Positions 26,394-32,044 of a stretch of DNA of 64,000 nt are shown here, one piece after another (positions within the stretch are counted from its first letter, which is position 1; each line of letters begins with the position of its first letter). Origin of the DNA: Microbulbifer pacificus (GTDB lineage Bacteria > Pseudomonadota > Gammaproteobacteria > Pseudomonadales > Cellvibrionaceae). The DNA lies in the NCBI RefSeq assembly GCF_033723955.1, contig NZ_CP137555.1, positions 3,526,001 through 3,590,000 of the forward strand. The letters are read 5' to 3'. The notes below the pieces were generated by a model. That model did not search any database, had not been told where the DNA came from, and saw only the letters and a list, made by a program, of their open reading frames with translations. Made by a program: the position numbers and the translations under genes.

Positions 26394-26696
26394 ATGGAAC
26401 TTATAAAAACCAATTTTCTTCAGTTTTTTGAATTTTTAACCTTGAGATAAGGGTGGAGCAAAAACTACACAAAATTCACCTTGTTTTTGATCCTCTCAGC
26501 TACAAGTTTTACGGCATATTTCATCTTCAAAGCGCTCGGAATAATGAGCGCAAATGACATGAACGTGCTAGCTGCCAACCTCTACCAAATGAAGATCTTT
26601 GGCATTGCAGTATTGGCGGGAGCCTATGGATTTTTAGGCTTGTATTGCAGTGTACTATCAGTGGCAGTAATTAATGCATTAGTGCCCAAGGCATAA
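26394..26696 (+). pseudogene. cassette 20: small membrane protein interrupted by an in-frame stop
   Basis: A frame opens at ATG 26394, just after GAGGAGTTGAG, reads MELIKTNFLQFFEFLTLR and meets TAA at 26448-26450. The same frame then stays open to 26696, giving about 80 more residues with two membrane helices (LFLILSATSFTAYFIF and the later IFGIAVLAGAYGFLGLY). A strong ribosome site before a short peptide, and one frame on both sides of the stop, point to a nonsense mutation. Restart at TTG 26481 could give a 71-residue product. Cassette 26371-26829. Confidence 0.65.
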
Positions 26697-26835
26697 CAAT
26701 GCCAGGCAGTAAAACTCCGGGCCTTCGGCCCTCCGTGGGACAGCTTACTTTGTGCACGTTTTGCGCTGGTCGCTACGCTCCCATTTTCGCGCAAAGCGCA
26801 CACAAAGTAAGCTGCCCCTGCTGGCGGCGTTAAGG
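26691..26835 (+). repeat. attC20 (145 bp)
   Basis: GCATAAC to GTTAAGG. Almost identical to attC19 over its left half. Confidence 0.9.
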
Positions 26836-26850
26836 CACAAGGAGGTGTAG

Positions 26851-27243
26851 GTGATAAGAGCATACTTTTCAGCTAGCGGACGTTTCACAAGGCGCCAGTA
26901 CATATTGTATTTCCTAGGTCCTCAATTGCTCTTCGTAATTCTAGGTACAGTGTACTTGCTGCAGTGGGCTGGCTCCGTAAACTTCGAAAAAGCATATGTC
27001 GCAGAGGGAGTATCCAGGCTTTTTCTTTATTTGAGTATTTCAGGATTTTTACTTGGGCTAATGCCCACAATCAAACGACTCCATGACATCAGCATGTCTG
27101 GTTGGTTTGTTTTGGCTGGGTTGATCCCTCGAATAGGGTCCTTTCTGTTTTTTATTTTGGCTTTTATTCCTGGTGAAAAAGAAGAAAATAAGTATGGGGA
27201 CAATCCTCGGCAGTTTCTTGCCAGTGGAGAGGCAAAGCCTTAA
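26851..27243 (+). CDS. cassette 21: DUF805 family membrane protein
   Basis: 130 residues with the DUF805 pattern: FSASGRFTRRQYILYF at the start (GR.sR..y), PTIKRLHDISMSGWFVLAGLIP in the middle (cut here; the R.HD...SGW..l motif) and a C-terminal ENKYGDNPR-type ending. Three to four membrane helices. Function is unknown across the family. The GTG start at 26851 is set by the strong GGAGG site at 26841-26845. Cassette 26830-27375. Confidence 0.88.
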   Translation: MIRAYFSASGRFTRRQYILYFLGPQLLFVILGTVYLLQWAGSVNFEKAYVAEGVSRLFLYLSISGFLLGLMPTIKRLHDISMSGWFVLAGLIPRIGSFLFFILAFIPGEKEENKYGDNPRQFLASGEAKP

Positions 27244-27381
27244 CAAGCGCAAGCAGGATGCTCCGGCCCTTTGGGCCTCCGCGGGACGCCCAACGCTATG
27301 CACATTTTGTGCGGGTCGCTGTGCTCCCAGTTTCGCACAAAACGTGCATAGCATCGGTCGCCCCTGTTGCGGGCGTTATGC
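27238..27381 (+). repeat. attC21 (144 bp)
   Basis: CCTTAAC to GTTATGC. GCGCAAGCAG pairs with CTGTTGCGGGC: a further covariant subtype, and its central arm reads CACATTTTGTGCG/CGCACAAAACGTG. Confidence 0.88.
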
Positions 27382-27398
27382 ACTCTGGAGAATCAAGG

Positions 27399-27494
27399 AT
27401 GACTAAAAAATTATTAATATTAGTTCCGTTAGTGGCGGCCATCGCTCTTGCAATATTGTTTAAGCCACAGTTGAAAGCTATTTTCACTGATTAA
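27399..27494 (+). CDS. cassette 22a: 31-residue single-helix microprotein
   Basis: Reads MTKKLLILVPLVAAIALAIL and ends KAIFTD. It has one hydrophobic helix with a basic N-terminus. The ATG follows GGAGAATCAAGG, so translation is plausible. Only a small part of its cassette (27376-27906) is used. Too short for homology; it could also be a decayed or leader peptide. Confidence 0.45.
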   Translation: MTKKLLILVPLVAAIALAILFKPQLKAIFTD

Positions 27495-27539
27495 CTAACT
27501 CGCTGGGAAATTGACAAAATAAGGGCATAAAAAGTTGAT

Positions 27540-27740
27540 GTGGGATGCACTCAGGCAATATGTGGAGTCAAAGCGATAGAAAATGAAGTTTCGTTTTATT
27601 TTACCTTCAATGATAGAAGTCAGCTTTCCGAGCGAGTGTCAGCGTTAAATCGAATCATAGATGGCTGGCCGTCCAGGAAGTCGGAGTGCAGCACTTTCAC
27701 GAATATTGGCGGTTTAGATGTTTGCTACCTGTGGCAATAA
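27540..27740 (+). CDS. cassette 22b: 66-residue protein, possibly truncated, unknown
   Basis: Second frame in cassette 22, starting at GTG 27540 without a clear ribosome site. Reads MGCTQAICGVKAIENEVSF onward, with the late segment CSTFTNIGGLDVCYLW. The four cysteines and the absence of a signal peptide suggest the N-terminus may have been lost. Low confidence that it is translated. Confidence 0.35.
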   Translation: MGCTQAICGVKAIENEVSFYFTFNDRSQLSERVSALNRIIDGWPSRKSECSTFTNIGGLDVCYLWQ

Positions 27741-27768
27741 ACATCAAGCGTGCTTGGTGGTAGGGCAT

Positions 27769-27912
27769 GCATAACAAAGCCAGGCAGTTTGCTCCGCGCC
27801 TTCGGCCCTCCGGGGGACAGCTTACCTTGTGCACGTTTTGCGCGGGTCGCGGCGCTCCGATTTTCGCGCAAAACGCGCACAAGGTAAGCTGCCCCTGCTG
27901 GCGGCGTTAAAT
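27769..27912 (+). repeat. attC22 (144 bp)
   Basis: GCATAAC to GTTAAAT. GCCAGGCAG/CTGCTGGCGGC subtype. Confidence 0.9.
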
Positions 27913-27919
27913 ATATACT

Positions 27920-28177
27920 ATGCTCGATCCAAAAATAGATGCACACGCCGCATCAGCGTATCACCGGGAAGAAATTCTTGATTCGGATCAATGTGGTTGC
28001 TTTCATTGTTTGCTTATTTTTACTCCGGGAGAGATAAAGGAATGGGCTGACTACGAGGGCGATGTCGGCAACACGGCTCGTTGTCCGAGATGTCGCATTG
28101 ACTCTGTAATAGGTTCCGCTTCTGGATTTCCTATCACTAGTGCGTTTTTGTTCGATATGTGGAAACATTGGTTCTAA
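27920..28177 (+). CDS. cassette 23: small zinc-ribbon-like protein
   Basis: 85 residues with two CxxC pairs: CGCFHC near residue 27 and CPRC near residue 55. These can hold one zinc ion. The C-terminal segment SVIGSASGFPITSAFLFDMW recurs, as far as I recall, in a family of small uncharacterised cytoplasmic proteins. No function known. Cassette 27907-28263. Confidence 0.7.
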   Translation: MLDPKIDAHAASAYHREEILDSDQCGCFHCLLIFTPGEIKEWADYEGDVGNTARCPRCRIDSVIGSASGFPITSAFLFDMWKHWF

Positions 28178-28182
28178 ATGAT

Positions 28183-28269
28183 ATTTAACAAGCTAATGAA
28201 CTTCGCGCGGATGCCGCGCGCCGGACAGCCTACGCTACGCTTCGGCTGCCGGTTATTAGAGCGTTAGAT
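28183..28269 (+). repeat. attC23 (87 bp)
   Basis: ATTTAAC to GTTAGAT. AACTTCGCGCGGATGCCGCGCG hairpin region (positions 28199-28220) followed by GGCTGCCGGTTATTAGAGC. Forms a second sequence group with attC26. Confidence 0.88.
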
Positions 28270-28297
28270 TCATTGTCGAAAAAACTAAGGAAAAGGT

Positions 28298-28795
28298 ATG
28301 AAAATTAGAACAATAATGGCTGTCCTTGTTATGGCGCTATCTTCTGCCGCGATTGCAAAAGAAGAGGAGAAAAGTGCTAACCAAGAAATCAATGAAGTGA
28401 TTGAAGCTTTTCACTTATCAATAATAGAAAAGGATGAAGAAAAGTTTCATGATCTTTTCTATGATAAATCCATCCCTTGGATCAGTGTTGTCCCAGATAA
28501 AAGAACAGGATCATTGCCTAGCCAGCTTGGCGTTCAACCAGGCTCTTATATGCAATTTATTTCGTGGATTGTTGCAACTAAAGAAAAAACAGAAGAAAAA
28601 TTTTGGGATGTTGAAATTATAACCGACAAGGAAATTGCTTCGGTTCATTTTAAATATAGCTTCCATATTGATGATTACAAAAGTAACTGGGGTGATGAAG
28701 CCTGGCACTTGTTGAAAACCGCAGATGGTTGGAAAATTAGTTCCGTGATTTACTCTTACACAAGAAACCCGGAGCCAAAACCGAAAAAAATCTAA
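28298..28795 (+). CDS. cassette 24: secreted NTF2-like (SnoaL-type) protein
   Basis: 165 residues. Signal peptide MKIRTIMAVLVMALSSAAIA. The mature part follows the NTF2-like layout: an N-terminal helix (NQEINEVIEAFHLSIIEKDE), a loop with FHDLFYDKSIPWIS, and C-terminal strands ending DEAWHLLKTADGWKISSVIYS. That last WHLLKT.DGWKI strand is the most diagnostic part. Likely a periplasmic binding or catalytic domain of unknown ligand. The ATG follows AAGGAAAAGGT. Cassette 28264-28927. Confidence 0.75.
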   Translation: MKIRTIMAVLVMALSSAAIAKEEEKSANQEINEVIEAFHLSIIEKDEEKFHDLFYDKSIPWISVVPDKRTGSLPSQLGVQPGSYMQFISWIVATKEKTEEKFWDVEIITDKEIASVHFKYSFHIDDYKSNWGDEAWHLLKTADGWKISSVIYSYTRNPEPKPKKI

Positions 28796-28933
28796 CAAAC
28801 GCAGACAGTCTGCTCTGGCCTTTCGGGCCTCCGCGGGACGGCTTACCTTGTGCACATTTTGCGCAGGTCGCTACGCTTCCATTTTTGCACAAAACGCGTA
28901 CAAGATAAGCCGCCCCTGCTGCGAGCGTTATGC
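28790..28933 (+). repeat. attC24 (144 bp)
   Basis: ATCTAAC to GTTATGC. CGCAGACAG pairs with CTGCTGCGAGC; several substitutions (CTTCC, GCGTACAAGATAAGC) suggest drift. Confidence 0.87.
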
Positions 28934-28951
28934 ATGTCATAGGATACCAGT

Positions 28952-29350
28952 ATGAAATATAGATTCTCCGTATTTGTCGTATGTCTGTTAATTCCGTTGT
29001 TGGCCCATTCAGGTGAAGATAAGTACGCTGTGGGGTGTTGGACAGCAGAAATTGGAGAATATGAAAATATAGTTACGCTTTGCGTAAATCATAAAGTAGG
29101 TTCACTTTCTACTTATTATTCAAATAAAGCGATCGGGTCGGACCCTACTCGGTGTTACCAGCCGGCATATATAGAATACAAAAGTGAAGAGATTATTCTT
29201 TTAAGTGGCACTGGCGGATTTTGCGATAATGGTAGAGACCAAGGTGAAGTGACAATTATGTGTGAGTTAAAATCTTCGAAAACTATTAATTGTGACGTCT
29301 ATGGTGAATATAGAGAGATAAATGCCAAAGAGCTAATCCGGCTAAAATGA
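28952..29350 (+). CDS. cassette 25: secreted cysteine-containing protein, unknown
   Basis: 132 residues. Signal peptide MKYRFSVFVVCLLIPLLAHS. The mature domain has six cysteines (VGCWTA, VTLCVN, TRCYQP, GFCDNG, IMCELK, NCDVYG) and beta-rich content, consistent with a disulfide-stabilised periplasmic domain. No family recognised. Cassette 28928-29450. Confidence 0.7.
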   Translation: MKYRFSVFVVCLLIPLLAHSGEDKYAVGCWTAEIGEYENIVTLCVNHKVGSLSTYYSNKAIGSDPTRCYQPAYIEYKSEEIILLSGTGGFCDNGRDQGEVTIMCELKSSKTINCDVYGEYREINAKELIRLK

Positions 29351-29363
29351 ATTTAGGTAAAAT

Positions 29364-29456
29364 GCATAACAATTTGCAGCACTTCAGCCGCCACTGCGCG
29401 TCGGCCCGGACCTCCTTACGCTGCGCTTCAGTCGGCCCGCGTGCAAGGCGTTAGGC
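29364..29456 (+). repeat. attC25 (93 bp)
   Basis: GCATAAC to GTTAGGC. GCACTTCAGCCGCCACTGCG with GCGCTTCAGTCGGCCCGCGTGC. Related in style to attC2 but distinct. Confidence 0.85.
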
Positions 29457-29462
29457 ATTACT

Positions 29463-30008
29463 ATGACTCGCTACATACTTATCGTGGTTATATTTTTACT
29501 GTCGTCGGATGCTCTGGCAGTAGAAGATACATATCTACTTTTCGATGTTGATGTGGCTGGTTATGCAAATAGAGATCCTGTTTTTCTTGCAGTTGAGGGG
29601 GTTCATAAAGGGGTGAATCACCTGCGAATAGAAAGGCACCTTTTGCCCATTCCTCCTGGAGAATATCGGTTAGGCCATATTGACTTTCATGAGCCGTTTT
29701 TGGGTTCCTTCCATGGATTTGCCGGCTCAGGTGCACGCCCGCGCTCATTGCATCTCGTTCCAGAGAGGGGTAATAAAGGTGGTGTTAAATTTGTTTTGCA
29801 AGAAGGTTATATAAATTATATTGGAGTTTTGAATGTTAGTAAAAATTCAAAAGCCCAGATTGAGTTGAAGTTCGTATCAGAGAAGTCATTGGTTCGAAAA
29901 GCATGTGCAATAAACCCAGGCCTCCTTGCTGAAAAATTAATAAAGATGGTATTTGCTGAAGACAATAACAAAGAATATAAAATAGGCTGCGAAAGCCTAA
30001 CAAGTTAA
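29463..30008 (+). CDS. cassette 26: secreted protein, unknown
   Basis: 181 residues. Signal peptide MTRYILIVVIFLLSSDALA. The mature part is beta-rich (LLFDVDVAGYANRDPVFLAV, then HLRIERHLLPIPPGEYRLGH). The IPPGEYRL turn resembles DUF2846-like or carboxypeptidase-regulatory-like beta sandwiches, without a firm match. The stop lies inside attC26. Cassette 29451-30077. Confidence 0.68.
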   Translation: MTRYILIVVIFLLSSDALAVEDTYLLFDVDVAGYANRDPVFLAVEGVHKGVNHLRIERHLLPIPPGEYRLGHIDFHEPFLGSFHGFAGSGARPRSLHLVPERGNKGGVKFVLQEGYINYIGVLNVSKNSKAQIELKFVSEKSLVRKACAINPGLLAEKLIKMVFAEDNNKEYKIGCESLTS

Positions 30009-30083
30009 TTAACTTCGCGCGCGATGGACGCGCGCCGGACAGCGCACACTGCGCTTCGGCTGCCGGCTATTAGAGCGTTATGG
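29995..30083 (+). repeat. attC26 (89 bp)
   Basis: GCCTAAC to GTTATGG. Clear sister of attC23 (shared TTCGCGCG arms and TATTAGAGCGTTA end). Confidence 0.88.
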
Positions 30084-30102
30084 ATCAAAAAGGAAATTTA
30101 GT

Positions 30103-30564
30103 ATGAAGTATGTTTTATCTGCGATTATGTTAGTCTTATCTGCATCTACATATGCAGTAACTGATTCAAATTTTTCGGTTGGACTAGGTCTTGATCATGG
30201 CGGCCTTGGGGCCAGATATTCCAAAAATCAAGGGCAAAATAAGTATTTCGGATCGCTAGGTTTATTAAGCTATGTCGAAAGATCTGGGGCAGCGATAGGT
30301 TACGGCATAGGCTGGGAACACATGGTATCGCCTGATAAACATGGATTAGGTTTGTTTCTTGGCTCAGTAGACTCCAAGCATTTTGGAGAGGACGTGGCAA
30401 CTTACCATGGTGTTTCGGCTTTATATAATTACTATTTTTCCGGCTTTTCAGAGAAATCATTTGTAATCGGTGCTTCTCTATATACCGGAACGACATTGGA
30501 TGAAGAAGATTACGTTAGTGACAAGATTGCTGGCGTAGGAATTAAGCTTGCGTACCAGTGGTAA
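30103..30564 (+). CDS. cassette 27: outer-membrane beta-barrel-like protein
   Basis: 153 residues. Signal peptide MKYVLSAIMLVLSASTYA. The mature part alternates glycine-rich beta strands and ends in an aromatic residue (GVGIKLAYQW), as small eight-stranded outer-membrane barrels do. Tyrosine/glycine-rich strands such as GYGIGWEHMV and GVSALYNYYFSGF fit. Function unknown. The ATG follows AAAAGGAAATTTAGT. Cassette 30078-30702. Confidence 0.7.
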   Translation: MKYVLSAIMLVLSASTYAVTDSNFSVGLGLDHGGLGARYSKNQGQNKYFGSLGLLSYVERSGAAIGYGIGWEHMVSPDKHGLGLFLGSVDSKHFGEDVATYHGVSALYNYYFSGFSEKSFVIGASLYTGTTLDEEDYVSDKIAGVGIKLAYQW

Positions 30565-30565
30565 T

Positions 30566-30708
30566 ATATAATAAAGGAGGCATTTCGTTCCTGCGCTGCG
30601 GGCCTCCACCGAACAGCTTGCTTTGTGCGTTTTATGTGCAAGTCGGTTCGCTTCCTTTTTTTCCCATAAAGTATTCAAAGCAAGCTGCCGCTGCTCGCGG
30701 CGTTAAAA
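30566..30708 (+). repeat. attC27 (143 bp), degraded R''
   Basis: The arms match attC4 (GAGGCATTTCGTTC, CTGCTCGCGGC), but the R'' box reads ATATAAT where CCATAAC is expected from the cassette start. The right end GTTAAAA is intact. Probably a poor recombination site. Confidence 0.75.
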
Positions 30709-30722
30709 TCTAAGGAGAGAGT

Positions 30723-30980
30723 ATGAAAAATATAAAGCTTATTTCTGGACTTGTTTTTTTATCTATAGCAAGTTCAGGGTGTTCGACTTCCGGGTCTCTG
30801 GCAAATATATACGAGCCAAATGCACCATATCCAGAAAGGCAAAGCAGTGACTGGTGCCAAGAAAATTATTCATCAGCCTCGGTAAGTTCACGTGAAAGGC
30901 AGTCGAATGCTAAGTACTGTGATGAGCAATCTCGTAGGTCTTATATCGAGGCGCAAAGGAAGCAGCGTTCCAAGGGGTGA
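30723..30980 (+). CDS. cassette 28: small lipoprotein, unknown
   Basis: 85 residues. The signal peptide ends in lipobox SSGC (Cys20), followed by STSGS. The mature part is polar and basic, with an arginine/serine-rich half (SVSSRERQSNAKYCDEQSRR, cut) and two further cysteines. The ATG follows AAGGAGAGAGT, a strong ribosome site. Cassette 30703-31129. Confidence 0.75.
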   Translation: MKNIKLISGLVFLSIASSGCSTSGSLANIYEPNAPYPERQSSDWCQENYSSASVSSRERQSNAKYCDEQSRRSYIEAQRKQRSKG

Positions 30981-30991
30981 GTTTAAGTCAA

Positions 30992-31135
30992 ATTTAACAA
31001 AGCCAGGCAGGATGCTCCGGGCCTTAGGCCCTCCGCGGGACGGCTTACTTTGTGCACGTTTTGCGCTGGTCGCTTCGCTCCCATTTTCTCGCAAAACGCG
31101 CACAAGGTAAGCTGCCCCTGCTGGCAGCGTTAAAG
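30992..31135 (+). repeat. attC28 (144 bp)
   Basis: ATTTAAC (one mismatch to the cassette start TTAAAA) to GTTAAAG. GCCAGGCAG subtype with CTGCTGGCAGC, so one arm base has changed. Confidence 0.85.
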
Positions 31136-31190
31136 AATAAGGATGATATGCAATTCGCTGTTTTGGGTGTTTTGCGTGAATTTAATAATT

Positions 31191-31403
31191 ATGGCGAAGT
31201 GGCATAAAACTGATGAGCAGAAATTAATATCAGCTTGTGTACATTACTGCAACCTGATCGAAGGCTCGAATATATGTGGTGGATGTTTTCGTACAACTGA
31301 TGAAATTCAAGCTTGGAGATATCTTGATGTAGACGCTCGGAAGGTTATTTTGGATAAATCTGAAGTGCGTCGCAGCCATTGTCAGAATCAAATTGAGTGT
31401 TAA
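31191..31403 (+). CDS. cassette 29: DUF1289 family protein
   Basis: 70 residues from ATG 31191 (86 from ATG 31143). ISACVHYCNLIEGSNICGGC followed by FRTTDEIQAWRYLDVDARK is the DUF1289 four-cysteine pattern (C...C......C..C.Rt..Ei..W). The chromosomal protein at 40651 in this same window has the same layout. Function unknown; the cysteines probably bind a metal. The start is uncertain: AAGG at 31139-31142 best suits the out-of-frame ATG at 31148, which would encode only 19 residues. Cassette 31130-31499. Confidence 0.78.
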   Translation: MAKWHKTDEQKLISACVHYCNLIEGSNICGGCFRTTDEIQAWRYLDVDARKVILDKSEVRRSHCQNQIEC

Positions 31404-31505
31404 CGAACTTGGTGTGTGAATCAGGTCATGCAGGTGCAGGTCGCTCGGTGCTTATTTTTGCGAAAATTCATATAAGGTAAGCCGTCTCCGCTGGCGGCGT
31501 CTGGA
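31398..31505 (+). repeat. attC29 (108 bp), degenerate
   Basis: TGTTAAC starts the site but the right end reads GTCTGGA in place of GTTRRRY. The left arm has lost the CAGGCAG box, whereas the right half (ATAAGGTAAGCCG, CTGGCGGC) is still recognisable. Likely inactive. Confidence 0.65.
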
Positions 31506-31511
31506 GAGAAG

Positions 31512-31925
31512 ATGAAAAATATAGTTGCCCTTTTCTTGATCTTTATCGCTTCAATTGCTTCCGTATTCATTGTTCAGATGATGATTACTAAATTGTGGAA
31601 TTTTAGTGGCGTCACTTGGGGCCCCGGTGATCTTCCAGTGAGTCCGGTTCAACAAATTGCGATGTTGACCACTACATTTATTGCTGGATTATTTGCGCCA
31701 ATAGTAGCGATTGCCATCTGTCGCCGAATTCCATGGGTAGTCATTTTTGCGATTTGTACATTTGGATTGACGATTGATGTATTTGCTGTACTGGTTCCGC
31801 TGGTCTCATTGCCGCTGTGGTTTAAGGTGTCTTTTGTGATCTCGGTACCTTTGCAGGTATATGTAGGTACCAAAATTGGTACCGCACTTTTCCTATCAAG
31901 GCAGCCTGTAGTCCGTTACTCCTGA
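31512..31925 (+). CDS. terminal cassette (30): four-helix membrane protein, unknown
   Basis: 137 residues with helices at about 4-26, 46-68, 75-97 and 100-125. The ATG follows GGAGAGAAG. No attC can be seen between its stop and the next chromosomal gene, so it may be a fixed last cassette or an old chromosomal gene. No family assigned. Confidence 0.65.
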   Translation: MKNIVALFLIFIASIASVFIVQMMITKLWNFSGVTWGPGDLPVSPVQQIAMLTTTFIAGLFAPIVAIAICRRIPWVVIFAICTFGLTIDVFAVLVPLVSLPLWFKVSFVISVPLQVYVGTKIGTALFLSRQPVVRYS

Positions 31926-32044
31926 CATTTACATACATGCGGCGTGGTTTCGTCTCGTTCGGCCTGATATGCAACTTGTTGAATAGTGGCGGCGGCGGCG
32001 CTAAGGTAGCGCCATAACTAAATCAATAATAACGAGGTCGCCCG

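Larger units (their letters stand above)
15411..31925. mobile_element. sedentary chromosomal integron: intI, attI and about 30 gene cassettes
   Basis: The unit consists of a leftward integrase gene, a repeat-bearing attI region and a 15-kb array in which every plausible gene points right. Genes are separated by GC-rich imperfect palindromes (70-145 bases) that begin RYYYAAC and end GTTRRRY, the attC signature. In nearly every unit the bases after the crossover G (TTRRRY) are the reverse complement of the R'' box of that unit's own attC, as expected for cassettes that integrate from a circle. The cassette genes are AT-richer than the flanking chromosome, which fits acquisition from varied sources. 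The last unit (31500-31925) has no recognisable attC after it, so the right border is uncertain. Confidence 0.93.

Noticed and set aside
16727..31500. Repeated GC-rich units suggested a CRISPR array or ordinary dispersed repeats
   Set aside because: Spacing is irregular (about 350-670 bases), units are 70-145 bases with RYYYAAC/GTTRRRY ends, and each is followed by a gene. They are attC sites.
16708..31925. Toxin-antitoxin pairs among the cassettes
   Set aside because: No cassette carries two overlapping small soluble genes of known TA type (RelE, HigB, CcdB, Phd and so on).
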